NCBI RefSeq assembly: GCF_938029485.1
Contig: NZ_CALHGC010000394.1
Coordinates: 1 to 12,484 of the forward strand
Direction of reading: 5' to 3'
Source of the DNA: an uncultured Treponema sp.
GTDB taxonomy: Bacteria > Spirochaetota > Spirochaetia > Treponematales > Treponemataceae
Length of the DNA: 12,484 nucleotides
In this document: positions 1-6,769 of the stretch, piece by piece
Layout: each line of letters begins with the position of its first letter
Numbering within the stretch: the stretch's first letter is position 1
Notes under the pieces: model-generated
Database searches by the model: none
What the model was told of the DNA's origin: nothing
What the model saw: the letters and a program-made list of their open reading frames with translations, nothing else
Translations under genes and position numbers: made by a program

Positions 1-520
1 GGATAGCTTCCAAGCCTTCGCGGAGCACCAATACGAAACAAGAAATAAACGTTGCGACCATCGCTGATTTTGAGGTGTCTTCGCTTCCGCCTTCATCCAG
101 CGTACCGTCAAGCTCGGCCGCATCATGGTAAAGCATCGCGATAAGCTTATCCTTATGTGCTTTCACCATCTCATTGTCTTTATCGCTGTAAACATTCCGG
201 CGGTATTCGTAAAACGCATTTTCCACCGTCGTTTTACGCGCACCTGAAAGATAGCCCATCGTTATCTTTTCCATCCCCTTAGATTCATAAAATCTAAAGT
301 AGGCGACGTTTACTTCATCATACGCTTCTTTGGCTTTTCCTTGAGTATAAAGATCGTATGCCTTGTTGAGATGTACTTCCATTTTTTGGACAATCTTAGT
401 CCAAGAATCCAGCACCTCTTCGCTTTCTGCGGCATATAAGCCGATCGTCGGAATAAATAGTAATAATAAAGCAAATAAAGCTGCCGTAAAAGCATATTTT
501 TTATTTTCAGCAATATACAT
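1..520 (-). CDS. FTR1-family high-affinity iron permease, N-terminal part (partial)
   Basis: This is the first 173 codons of an iron permease; the rest lies beyond the window start. Residues 1-31 form a signal peptide (basic start MYIAENKKYAF, then a hydrophobic run ending LYAA before ESEE). Residues 32-150 are a charged, helical, apparently extracytoplasmic region. A hydrophobic segment then begins and ends in LVLREGLEAI; the REGLE at bases 8-22 is the Glu-rich iron-binding motif of FTR1/EfeU permeases, placed in the first membrane helix. Long FTR1 proteins with an exported N-terminal domain are known in bacteria. The ATG at 520-518 has GAGG six bases upstream and is supported by the signal peptide. 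The gene reads away from alr and has its own promoter at 564-591. The family call rests on the REGLE motif in a membrane segment after a signal peptide; the second REGLE motif cannot be seen. Confidence 0.82.
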   Translation of the reverse strand, partial: MYIAENKKYAFTAALFALLLLFIPTIGLYAAESEEVLDSWTKIVQKMEVHLNKAYDLYTQGKAKEAYDEVNVAYFRFYESKGMEKITMGYLSGARKTTVENAFYEYRRNVYSDKDNEMVKAHKDKLIAMLYHDAAELDGTLDEGGSEDTSKSAMVATFISCFVLVLREGLEAI

Positions 521-563
521 AAAAGCCTCAATTAATTTAGCTAAAACTTACAAATACGTCGCT

Positions 564-591
564 AGTATATCACTCATAAAAATAATGTCAA
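564..591 (-). promoter_or_regulatory. Sigma-70-type promoter of the FTR1 gene
   Basis: On the minus strand a perfect -35 TTGACA (586-591) is followed after 16 bases by TATACT (564-569, five of six matches to TATAAT). The predicted start of transcription lies roughly 40 bases upstream of the FTR1 ATG. The -35 box directly abuts the palindrome at 592-629. I see no convincing Fur or PerR operator around it. Confidence 0.6.
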
Positions 592-629
592 GGGCATCTC
601 TGAAAAACCGAAATTTTTCAAAGACGCTC
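592..629. repeat. Imperfect palindrome, GGGCATCTC-type hairpin (copy A)
   Basis: Arms of 16 bases (592-607 and 614-629) enclose a 6-base loop. The left arm is GGGCATCTCTGAAAAA and the reverse complement of the right arm is GAGCGTCTTTGAAAAA, giving 13 Watson-Crick pairs, one G-U and two mismatches. It lies between the divergent FTR1 and alr genes. It resembles the palindromes at 7289-7323 and 8261-8299. It could be a dispersed intergenic repeat or a transcription-blocking hairpin; no clear T-tract follows on either strand beyond the arm itself. Confidence 0.5.
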
Positions 630-694
630 TCAAAGTTTACACCGTCTTATTCCGAAACCGCCTGAGCGATAAGATTCTATCTTTACATGATAAA

Positions 695-723
695 TTGCAA
701 TTATTTACCGTTTGCAGTACAAT
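695..723 (+). promoter_or_regulatory. Candidate promoter of alr
   Basis: TTGCAA (695-700) and TACAAT (718-723) are separated by 17 bases, a good match to sigma-70 spacing and sequence. Transcription would be expected to begin about seven bases after the -10 box, at 730-731. That coincides with the likely ATG start of alr at 731, so the mRNA may have no leader. No ribosome binding site precedes either ATG. Confidence 0.5.
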
Positions 724-730
724 GCCGCCT

Positions 731-1858
731 ATGCGTGCAACAAAAGCGATTATCCATCTGGATAATCTGGAACATAACATTATCCAAATCAAACGAACCC
801 TTGACCCGGAAACAAAGATATGCTTACCGGTCAAAGCCGATGCTTACGGACACGGCGCCGTAAGAACGGCGATTGCAGCCATTCGGGCAGGGGTTTCGTA
901 TCTTGCCGTCGCTTCCGTGCAGGAGGGCATAGAGCTTCGAGAGGCTGGCATTGTCGCCCCGATTATTTCGCTCAGTCTGCCGATTTTAGAAGAAATAGCT
1001 TCCATTATAGAATATAAACTGGAACCGCTGGTTATCGATGAAGAATTTATCAACGAACTCAACCGTGCAGCCGATGCGCAAAAGAAAACCGTTGCGGTGC
1101 ATCTAAAAATAGACACCGGAATGAGCAGAATAGGCTGCAAGCCGTCGGAAGCGGTAAAACTGGCGACTCAGATTGTGCGGGCAAAGCATTTGCGGCTGCA
1201 GGGCGTTGCAACGCATTTTGCCGTTGCGGATTCCGATACCGATACCGACCGGACTTTTACAAAAGGTCAGTTGGAACGTTTTAGCGATGCCGTCGACGCA
1301 ATCAAACAGACGGGAATACACATTCCGCTTGTCCATGCCGCTAATTCGGGAGCGGTACAGCTGTTACCGGAAGCGCGGTTCGATATGGTGCGCCCCGGTC
1401 TCCTCGCCTACGGCTATCTTCCGATACGGAACGCGGCAAATACTATCGACGTAAAACCCGTTATGGAGCTTGTAACGCAGGTGGTACTGATAAAGCAGAT
1501 CCGCGCAGGAACCTGCGTTTCCTACGGGCGCAACTGGACTGCTCCGCAGGACACCTATATCGCAACGCTGCCGATCGGATATGCAGACGGTTTACGCCGC
1601 GCGCTTTCCCCCGGTCTGAAAGTACGCATCGGCAGCGAGTTTTTCCCCATTGTCGGTAAAATATGTATGGATCAATGCATGGTCGATCTCGGCGCACACC
1701 CGTGGGTACAGCGCTGGGACGAGGTGTGTATCTTCGGTCCCAACCCGCAGGACAACAGCGCACAAACGCTAGCAGACATCGCAGGTACTATCCCCTACGA
1801 AATCACCTGCGGCATTCACAAGCGCGTTCCCCGCGTGTTTATCAACGAAAATAGATAA
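731..1858 (+). CDS. alr: Alanine racemase
   Basis: This PLP-dependent enzyme interconverts L- and D-alanine in the cytoplasm and so supplies D-Ala for peptidoglycan. From ATG 731 the protein has 375 residues, normal for the family. The cofactor lysine is Lys35 in the motif VKADAYGHG; the second catalytic base is Tyr265 in CVSYG; Tyr284 lies in the conserved GYADG. Residues 1-240 are the TIM-barrel part and the rest is the C-terminal beta domain, with CMDQCM near residue 312. Tyr265 and Tyr284 carry the same numbers as in the Geobacillus stearothermophilus enzyme, which supports the 731 start. ATG 722 (three codons longer) and TTG 695 are alternatives, but neither has a ribosome binding site and both lie within the proposed promoter. 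It converges on the cmk-like gene with a 23-base gap and no visible terminator. Confidence 0.95.
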   Translation: MRATKAIIHLDNLEHNIIQIKRTLDPETKICLPVKADAYGHGAVRTAIAAIRAGVSYLAVASVQEGIELREAGIVAPIISLSLPILEEIASIIEYKLEPLVIDEEFINELNRAADAQKKTVAVHLKIDTGMSRIGCKPSEAVKLATQIVRAKHLRLQGVATHFAVADSDTDTDRTFTKGQLERFSDAVDAIKQTGIHIPLVHAANSGAVQLLPEARFDMVRPGLLAYGYLPIRNAANTIDVKPVMELVTQVVLIKQIRAGTCVSYGRNWTAPQDTYIATLPIGYADGLRRALSPGLKVRIGSEFFPIVGKICMDQCMVDLGAHPWVQRWDEVCIFGPNPQDNSAQTLADIAGTIPYEITCGIHKRVPRVFINENR

Positions 1859-1881
1859 ACAGTACAAGATAAACGCGTCAA

Positions 1882-2703
1882 CTACGGGTAAGGTTTATAC
1901 TCGTTAACGATACTGATCTGCGTAGATACCGAACGCCCCTGAGCCAAGCTTTCCGCTATTTTGAGTGCTTTATCGATACAGGCAACGGAATCGGCAACGC
2001 CGTGTAGTACGATTTGCGCATCGGACACTTCCGCATCCAGAAAATAAATCGGAAGCTCTTCTTTAAATGCAATCAAATTGACAATCCGCTGCCCCAACAA
2101 AAGTTCGGAAATACGCTTTAGGCCGTCTTGTTCTTCCGTCGGTGAAATAGCTTTTTTGCATGCATACGTAATAATACTTGCGGCAAGCGGCGCCGTAGCA
2201 AAATCGGTATTAATAACGAGATGATAATGAGTAGGATCTTCCGGCTTCATGTCAAAAAAGCATTTATGAAAGCCTTCACGGTTAGCATCACTTTCCGTCA
2301 TCAAGGCACGGGCTTTTTTTTCAGGCCAATCGAACTCTTTCATCAACCGCGCAATCCGTACATCATCGGAAGCAACCAGCCGTACCGCATAGCATCCGGG
2401 GATGCCGCGCAATAGTGCAAAGCCGCCGCGGCCGATAAAAATACTATTTCCTTTTAGCGCATATCCGTAGACGATCTCCCGTAAATAATCAAAATAGGAG
2501 TCGCGATTGCGGGAAAGCGACGCCCAAAAGCCGGGCTTCCGCTCGTCATAATGAGCAAGGCTCTCTTTTGAAATTCCCTTGTCAATCAGATCTTTCTCTA
2601 AGTCTTTTTTATCAATAAATTCGTAGCCGAGCGATTTTGCCAGCTCTAAAGCCGTCTCATCGCCGTAAGAAGCTATTTGCCGTGAAATAGTGATAATTGC
2701 CAT
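1882..2703 (-). CDS. Cytidylate-kinase-like family protein with BON-like C-terminus
   Basis: This is a 273-residue cytoplasmic protein of the cytidylate-kinase-like family, a P-loop nucleotide-kinase fold whose members' substrates are mostly unproven. The N-terminus ITISRQIASYGDETA matches the family's opening, in which related proteins carry a glycine-rich GSGGRE-type loop; here that loop is replaced by ASYGDE, so ATP binding is uncertain. FIGRGGFALLR (residues 89-99) is the second typical block, and RIARLMKEF and the surrounding charged helix fit the lid region. Residues 227-266 (IVLHGVADSVACIDKALKIA and following) look like a BON-type alpha/beta domain, an addition I do not know from the standard enzyme. 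ATG 2703 is preceded by a strong GGAGG site. It is divergent from the NUDIX gene. Genuine CMP kinase (Cmk) is less likely given the poor P-loop. Confidence 0.8.
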   Translation of the reverse strand: MAIITISRQIASYGDETALELAKSLGYEFIDKKDLEKDLIDKGISKESLAHYDERKPGFWASLSRNRDSYFDYLREIVYGYALKGNSIFIGRGGFALLRGIPGCYAVRLVASDDVRIARLMKEFDWPEKKARALMTESDANREGFHKCFFDMKPEDPTHYHLVINTDFATAPLAASIITYACKKAISPTEEQDGLKRISELLLGQRIVNLIAFKEELPIYFLDAEVSDAQIVLHGVADSVACIDKALKIAESLAQGRSVSTQISIVNEYKPYP

Positions 2704-2725
2704 AAAGCCTCCTCTTCTATAGAAT
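2697..2725 (+). promoter_or_regulatory. Candidate promoter of the NUDIX gene
   Basis: TTGCCA (2697-2702) and TAGAAT (2720-2725) are 17 bases apart. The -35 box overlaps the start codon of the divergent cmk-like gene. A start near 2732 would give a leader of about 35 bases to ATG 2767. The -10 overlaps the opposing -10 at 2721-2726. Confidence 0.45.
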
Positions 2726-2749
2726 AAGGCTAAATACTCATTATGTCAA
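2721..2749 (-). promoter_or_regulatory. Candidate promoter of the cytidylate-kinase-like gene
   Basis: On the minus strand TTGACA (2744-2749) and TATTCT (2721-2726) are separated by 17 bases. The -35 is perfect and the -10 matches four of six. Transcription would begin near 2714, just upstream of the GGAGG site for ATG 2703. The -10 is shared in opposite orientation with the NUDIX promoter. Confidence 0.45.
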
Positions 2750-2766
2750 AGGAAGGTTTTACTTTT

Positions 2767-3342
2767 ATGCAAAAAAATCCTCGTCTTTCATGGAAACCCA
2801 TCGCTGCAAAAGAAATATGCGCCACACGGGTATTTACCGTCAACGAAATCACCAGTCTTTCGCCTGAAAACGAAACAAAGACGTTTTCGACGTTATCCGC
2901 GCCGGAATGGGTTATCGTTATTCCCCGTATTACCGATGCAAACGGTCGGCATTATTTTTTGATGGTAAAACAATGGCGGCATGGTTCGGCACATCTATCG
3001 ATCGAATTTCCCGGCGGCGTGGTTGATGAAGGAGAAACGCCCGAACAGGCGGCGCGGCGGGAGCTGCTTGAAGAAACGGGAAAAACGGGACGGAACTTAA
3101 CGCTGCTCGGCGAAGTGTATCCTAATCCGGCAATTATGGGAAATAAAAGTCATATTTATTTTGCCGACTGTGAATCGGATACGCAGGCACAGCATCTGGA
3201 CGAAGATGAGTTTTTAGAAGCCGAGGCGGTTCCCGTTGATGAAGTGTTGAGCAAAATGGGAACAGAGCCATACGACCACGCGCTTATGAGCACTGCTCTT
3301 TTCTTTTATCTACGGAACGTCGCTAAAAACTTCACATTTTAG
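2767..3342 (+). CDS. NUDIX hydrolase (ADP-ribose pyrophosphatase-like)
   Basis: NUDIX enzymes hydrolyse nucleoside diphosphates linked to another moiety. The full Nudix box GX5EX7REUXEEXG is present at residues 84-105: Gly84, Glu90, then RELLEETG with the metal-binding glutamates Glu99, Glu102 and Glu103. The segment IEFPGG before it and the overall length (191 residues) fit the ADP-ribose/ADP-sugar pyrophosphatase branch, but the substrate cannot be fixed from sequence. I chose ATG 2767 because GGAAGG lies ten bases upstream; ATG 2743 would add eight residues but has only a distant AAGG and would leave a very short leader after the predicted promoter. The C-terminus is short and helical. It is followed by the convergent tmpB-like gene. 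Confidence 0.9.
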   Translation: MQKNPRLSWKPIAAKEICATRVFTVNEITSLSPENETKTFSTLSAPEWVIVIPRITDANGRHYFLMVKQWRHGSAHLSIEFPGGVVDEGETPEQAARRELLEETGKTGRNLTLLGEVYPNPAIMGNKSHIYFADCESDTQAQHLDEDEFLEAEAVPVDEVLSKMGTEPYDHALMSTALFFYLRNVAKNFTF

Positions 3343-3376
3343 GTATGACACACCCGTAGTAATCTTAAAAAATAAA

Positions 3377-3411
3377 GGCTATTCCAAAAGCCGATTGCTC
3401 TTGGAATAGCC
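3377..3411 (-). terminator. Hairpin terminator after the tmpB-like gene
   Basis: A perfect 11-bp stem (3377-3387 with 3401-3411, sequence GGCTATTCCAA) encloses a 13-base loop that can pair further (AAGC with GCTC, in part). Read on the minus strand it starts eight bases after the stop codon and is followed by TTTATTTTTTAAG, a good U-tract. This fits intrinsic termination of the tmpA-tmpB transcript. It may also slow transcripts coming from the NUDIX gene. Confidence 0.75.
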
Positions 3412-3418
3412 CGTCTGA

Positions 3419-4135
3419 CTATTTCTTAGCCGGCGGTAATTTTTCGTAGGTTACCGCAGGGTCATATAAGCCGCTTCGTTTTTCTCCACGAAGACTCGGA
3501 ATTGTCAAGATAATCCCCGGCTCAACCCAGTCAGGATTATTCGAATCGGGCAATTTATCTTTATTCGCTTCATACAGCTTCCGCCATAGATACGGATTAT
3601 CATAAATAGCCTTATCCTTTGCGATATTCCACAAGCAATCCCGTTCACCCCGCCACGTACGGACACGGTATTGCGCGGGCAACGTTGTAAACGAAGATTC
3701 ATCGCCGGTAACAACGGCAAGCGCATCCAGAACTTGCTTTGCACAGACAACCGCAACGTCAAAGTCGTTGTTTCCAAATGCGGTATGTCCTGCCTGCAAA
3801 GCCTCGGTTGCCGTTTGAAATGCCTCAGGATAGTTTTGTTCGGCCTGATTGTTTTTTGCCCATGTATAGCGGGTACGCGCCTTATTCATTGCCTGTTCCG
3901 CTTCGATACGGGCAAGCATATATTGAATATAATCGGCCGATTTTTGAGCATTTTCTTCGGCAAGCCGTGAATATTCTATAGAAGCGTCATAATCACCTTC
4001 GTTATACGCCCGTTGCGCCAATTCGGAATAGGCACGGCTCTTCCGCTGGTACTCATTATTATCGTATGATACGGCAAACAATAGCGCCGTTCCTAATAAA
4101 AAGAATACGGTGCAGAGAATAGCTGTTTTTTTCAT
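3419..4135 (-). CDS. tmpB: Exported LysM-domain protein, TmpB-like
   Basis: This 238-residue protein has a signal peptide (MKKTAILCTVFFLLGTALLF then AVSYD) with no lipobox cysteine at its end, so it is probably periplasmic or in the outer envelope. Residues 24-150 are helical and rich in Ala, Glu, Tyr and Asn, with TPR-like patterns such as SELAQRAYNEGDYDASIEY. Residues 156-215 are a LysM-type peptidoglycan-binding domain: YRVRTW, CLWNIAKD, PYLWRKLYEANKDKL and VEPGIILTIP follow the LysM pattern. It starts three bases after the tmpA-like stop; its GGGAGG site lies over the last codons of that gene, so the two are probably translationally coupled. The tmpB name rests on this pairing and on general resemblance to treponemal membrane protein B, recalled rather than aligned. 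The domain call is firmer than the name. Confidence 0.82.
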   Translation of the reverse strand: MKKTAILCTVFFLLGTALLFAVSYDNNEYQRKSRAYSELAQRAYNEGDYDASIEYSRLAEENAQKSADYIQYMLARIEAEQAMNKARTRYTWAKNNQAEQNYPEAFQTATEALQAGHTAFGNNDFDVAVVCAKQVLDALAVVTGDESSFTTLPAQYRVRTWRGERDCLWNIAKDKAIYDNPYLWRKLYEANKDKLPDSNNPDWVEPGIILTIPSLRGEKRSGLYDPAVTYEKLPPAKK

Positions 4136-4138
4136 GGG

Positions 4139-5101
4139 TTACCTCCCGTTATCGGATGACGCTGTGTTACCGTCGGTTGTAGAACTCTGTAATTCATCAA
4201 GATCGACAGGTTCTTCCGAAAAACCTTCCGCATCTTCAGGCAAGGGGGCTTCGCGGTCGGCATCCTTTGCAAGCTTACTGCTGGCATCTTGACGTGCTTT
4301 CGCTCGTTTCATCGCATCGTCTGCCTGCTCTCGTTTAACTTTTACCTTTTCATAGATATCATCAAACTCATCGGCAGCAGTCATATATCCCGTATATGCT
4401 TGTTCATATTTCCCATTACCTGCAGCAATTCCGGCTACACGATAGCGGTTTACCGTTTTTGCATACAGATCTTTCATCGCCGTAGCGCCTTTAACCGAAT
4501 CACATCGCTCACGTGCTTCGTCCGCCTTTTTCTTCGCATCCGCTACCATTGAAGCAAAACCGGCGTTCGCAACCGATTCATAGTAATTCAACGCTTGCTC
4601 CGAGATTTCAAAGGCGTTTGCAGGATCCGATTCATATAATCCGGGAATCCGTGCGGACAGTTCTTCTGCCTTTTTATAGCTTTCCGCATCATAGGAAGAC
4701 AGATCATTTTTATCGATCTTTGTTTTTAAGTCGGCAATCCGCATTTGATTGATCAGCGTTCGATATTGCGTAATAGCCTTTTGAGCCTTTTCCTGTGCTG
4801 CTGCAAAATTATTTGATTCATAGCCGCTTTTCGCTTCGGCAGCCTTATCGTCGGCCGACTTGAACTCAACGGGATAGGCGGTATCCGCCTTTACTTCAAC
4901 CGCTTCGGCACGGACTTTTGCCACTTCATCCAATAAGCGGGCGGCTTTTTCCTGCTCTTCGGTTTTTTCCGGCTCGGCAGGCTTTACCGGTTCCGGCTTC
5001 GGTTCAGGTTTCGGTTTAGGCTGCGATTTACAAGCTCCAAAACCGAACAACAGAACGGAAACACAGAAAATATAAAACAATGTTTTCAGCGTTTTATTCA
5101 T
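4139..5101 (-). CDS. tmpA: Helical lipoprotein, TmpA-like
   Basis: This 320-residue lipoprotein has an N-terminal signal ending in the lipobox FGAC, with Cys24 as the lipidation site. A Pro/Lys/Glu linker (KPKPEPKPEPVKPAEPEK) follows, as if to span an envelope layer. Residues 48-290 are almost entirely charged, Ala-rich helix with likely coiled-coil character and tetratricopeptide-like spacing. The segment APLPEDAEGFSEE near the C-terminus and the downstream LysM partner agree with what I recall of treponemal membrane protein A, an abundant antigen of unknown function. ATG 5101 is preferred: GGAGGT lies four bases upstream. An in-frame ATG at 5113 would add MEVV, but that codon overlaps the ribosome binding site itself. 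It lies 99 bases after perR and could be read from there or from its own weak promoter. Confidence 0.82.
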   Translation of the reverse strand: MNKTLKTLFYIFCVSVLLFGFGACKSQPKPKPEPKPEPVKPAEPEKTEEQEKAARLLDEVAKVRAEAVEVKADTAYPVEFKSADDKAAEAKSGYESNNFAAAQEKAQKAITQYRTLINQMRIADLKTKIDKNDLSSYDAESYKKAEELSARIPGLYESDPANAFEISEQALNYYESVANAGFASMVADAKKKADEARERCDSVKGATAMKDLYAKTVNRYRVAGIAAGNGKYEQAYTGYMTAADEFDDIYEKVKVKREQADDAMKRAKARQDASSKLAKDADREAPLPEDAEGFSEEPVDLDELQSSTTDGNTASSDNGR

Positions 5102-5172
5102 TACAACCTCCATTGCTAAACGGATATCAAGACTTCTAAAAACTCATCAATCTTTTAAAGAAATCTATCCCG

Positions 5173-5189
5173 TGCGAAAAATCTTCGCA
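5173..5189. repeat. Short inverted repeat between perR and tmpA
   Basis: TGCGAA (5173-5178) and TTCGCA (5184-5189) form a 6-bp stem with a 5-base loop. On the minus strand it follows the perR stop by eleven bases but is followed by a mixed CGGGATAG sequence rather than a U-tract. It may be a weak 3' end for perR; it is too short to call a terminator. Confidence 0.3.
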
Positions 5190-5200
5190 TGAATAAATTA

Positions 5201-5614
5201 CTATAGAACCTCATCATGTTCAAGATGTTGACAATTAGGGCAAAGCCCGAAAAAATCAAACCGGTGCGAATCGATGCGGTAGCCGCTGACCTTTGCAGCC
5301 GTTTGATCGCAGTGTTCATCGGACGGCATAAAAGCATCTTCAACCTTGCCGCATCGGGTACAGATAACATGATTATGAAGACTCATATCCGCATCAAAGT
5401 GAGCAAAGGTACCATCAACATTGATAACCTTAATTCGTTTTTGTTCGGCAAGAATATTCAAATTGCGATAAACGGTTCCCTGACTAAGGTGAGGAAAATC
5501 TTTTCTAAGCTTATCATACAGCCATGCTGCCGTAGGATGCGTACGCGTAGAGCATAAAAGGTTGAACAATGCCTCCCGTTGTTTTGAATATTTATATGAC
5601 ACAGCTTTTTTCAT
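5201..5614 (-). CDS. perR: Fur-family peroxide-responsive repressor PerR
   Basis: This is a 137-residue metal-dependent repressor with an N-terminal winged helix (residues 1-70, recognition region SQGTVYRNLNILAE) and a C-terminal dimerisation domain. All regulatory metal ligands of Bacillus subtilis PerR are present at a constant offset of 11: His26, Asp74, His80, His82, Asp93 for His37, Asp85, His91, His93, Asp104. The structural zinc cysteines are also kept (Cys85, Cys88, Cys125, Cys128). Asp at position 93, rather than the Glu of Fur proteins, favours PerR. In that family the Fe-bound form is oxidised on His by peroxide and releases DNA. ATG 5614 has GAGGAG six bases upstream; an upstream TTG at 5620 is less likely. 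An inverted repeat over its own promoter suggests autoregulation. It is divergent from the molybdenum block. Confidence 0.92.
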   Translation of the reverse strand: MKKAVSYKYSKQREALFNLLCSTRTHPTAAWLYDKLRKDFPHLSQGTVYRNLNILAEQKRIKVINVDGTFAHFDADMSLHNHVICTRCGKVEDAFMPSDEHCDQTAAKVSGYRIDSHRFDFFGLCPNCQHLEHDEVL

Positions 5615-5646
5615 ATACAACTCCTCATATCACAGTGTAGCCTAAA

Positions 5647-5687
5647 ATTCATAATCAATACTACAATTTTAAAAGCAACGCTGTCAA
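5647..5687 (-). promoter_or_regulatory. perR promoter with overlapping inverted repeat
   Basis: On the minus strand TTGACA (5682-5687) is followed after 18 bases by TAGTAT (5658-5663). The 13-base near-palindrome ATTGATTATGAAT (minus strand, 5647-5659) overlaps the -10 and the predicted start of transcription. It is AT-rich and symmetric as expected for a Fur/PerR-type operator, but matches the Bacillus PerR box poorly, so the operator assignment is inferred from place and symmetry only. Confidence 0.45.
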
Positions 5688-5719
5688 TATTAGCATTTTA
5701 CAGACATGCAACATTTCGA

Positions 5720-5764
5720 TTGTGTAATCGGTAAATATCAATTATGATGATTAACATATCATCA
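5720..5764 (+). promoter_or_regulatory. Candidate promoter and inverted repeat before the molybdenum genes
   Basis: TTGTGT (5720-5725) and TATGAT (5743-5748) are 17 bases apart; the -10 is good and the -35 weak. A perfect repeat TGATGA (5745-5750) / TCATCA (5759-5764) with an 8-base spacer covers the -10 and start site and could be an operator. It does not resemble the Escherichia coli ModE site. Confidence 0.4.
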
Positions 5765-5776
5765 GTAAGGTAATAC

Positions 5777-6769
5777 ATGGAGAAGATTATTATGAAAGAA
5801 ATACCGCTTTCCGAGGCGGTCGGGCATGTGTTGTGCCACGACCTGACTCAGATTATCGTAGGGGTGTCGAAGGATGCTCGGTTTAGAAAGGGACATATTG
5901 TTACGGAGGAGGACATTCCGGTGCTTCGCTCGATGGGCAAGGAACACTTGTTCGTTTGGGAAAAGAGTGAAAACTTGCTGCATGAGGATGAAGGTGCAGA
6001 GATTCTAGCCGCAGCGGCGATGGGCGCAAATCTGGAAAAGACCGCCCCCAAGGAAGGCAAGATTGAGCTGAAGGCAACGGTTGACGGTATGCTTAAAATC
6101 GACACCGACCGGCTTTTTGCAATTAACAAGCTCGGTAAGGTGATGATTGCGACACAGCGTAATTATGTTCCGCTTAAAAAGGGGCAGACGGCGGCGGGAA
6201 TGCGGGTTATTCCGCTCCTTATCGAAAAAGAAAAAATGGCTGAGGTGGCTGCGATTGCCGATGCCTCCAATCCGCTGATGTCCGTCATCCCTTACAGCAT
6301 CAAAACCTGTACGATTCTGGTAACGGGACACGAAGTTCTGACAGGGGTTATTAAAGATACCTTTGCGCCGGTCGTGCAGGCAAAGCTGGCAGAGTACGGC
6401 GTAGAAACGCTAAAAACCGTGAATACCGGAGATGATGTAGAAACCATTACAGCGGAGATACAAAAGGCCATACAGGCAGGTTCCCAGATGGTACTTTGTA
6501 CGGGGGGTATGAGTGTCGACCCCGACGATAAAACCCCTGCCGCCATCCGCGCAAGCGGCGCACGCATCGTTAGCTACGGCGCCCCCGTCCTTCCCGGCGC
6601 GATGATGCTGTTGGCCTATGCGGGTGATGTCCCCATCGCGGGGCTTCCCGGCTGTGTGATGTATGCCAAGCGTACCGTCTTTGATCGGCTGTTGCCGCGT
6701 ATCCTTGCCCGCGACCCCATCACCGTTGAAGATATTGCGCTCTTGGGAGAGGGCGGCTTATGTCCGTAA
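5777..6769 (+). CDS. MoeA-like molybdopterin-binding protein
   Basis: This 330-residue cytoplasmic protein belongs to the MoeA-related molybdopterin-binding group. Residues 1-60 (IPLSEAVGHVLCHDLTQI, then FRKGHIVTEEDI) match the N-terminal MoeA-type region, and residues 178-320 form a MoaB/Mog-type molybdopterin-binding fold: VTGHEVLTG, the loop TGGMSVDPDD at residues 242-251, and the late motif IAGLPGCVMY. It is shorter than the roughly 400 residues of classical MoeA and lacks a clear C-terminal domain IV. MoeA proteins insert molybdate into adenylated molybdopterin; shorter relatives are often found with molybdenum hydroxylase genes, so a variant role is possible. ATG 5777 has AAGG six bases upstream; ATG 5792 with GGAG nine bases upstream is an alternative. 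Its stop lies inside the next gene, so the pair is cotranslated. Confidence 0.85.
   Translation: MEKIIMKEIPLSEAVGHVLCHDLTQIIVGVSKDARFRKGHIVTEEDIPVLRSMGKEHLFVWEKSENLLHEDEGAEILAAAAMGANLEKTAPKEGKIELKATVDGMLKIDTDRLFAINKLGKVMIATQRNYVPLKKGQTAAGMRVIPLLIEKEKMAEVAAIADASNPLMSVIPYSIKTCTILVTGHEVLTGVIKDTFAPVVQAKLAEYGVETLKTVNTGDDVETITAEIQKAIQAGSQMVLCTGGMSVDPDDKTPAAIRASGARIVSYGAPVLPGAMMLLAYAGDVPIAGLPGCVMYAKRTVFDRLLPRILARDPITVEDIALLGEGGLCP

Noticed and set aside
310..531. 73-codon minus-strand frame beginning at 531
   Set aside because: Out of frame with the FTR1 gene, which has the signal peptide, ribosome binding site and REGLE motif.
521..591. Fur or PerR box at the FTR1 promoter
   Set aside because: No palindrome close to either consensus; only the plain promoter hexamers are convincing.
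363..665. 100-codon plus-strand frame antisense to FTR1 and running through the promoter region
   Set aside because: It covers the FTR1 promoter and palindrome, has no similarity I recognise and no good start.
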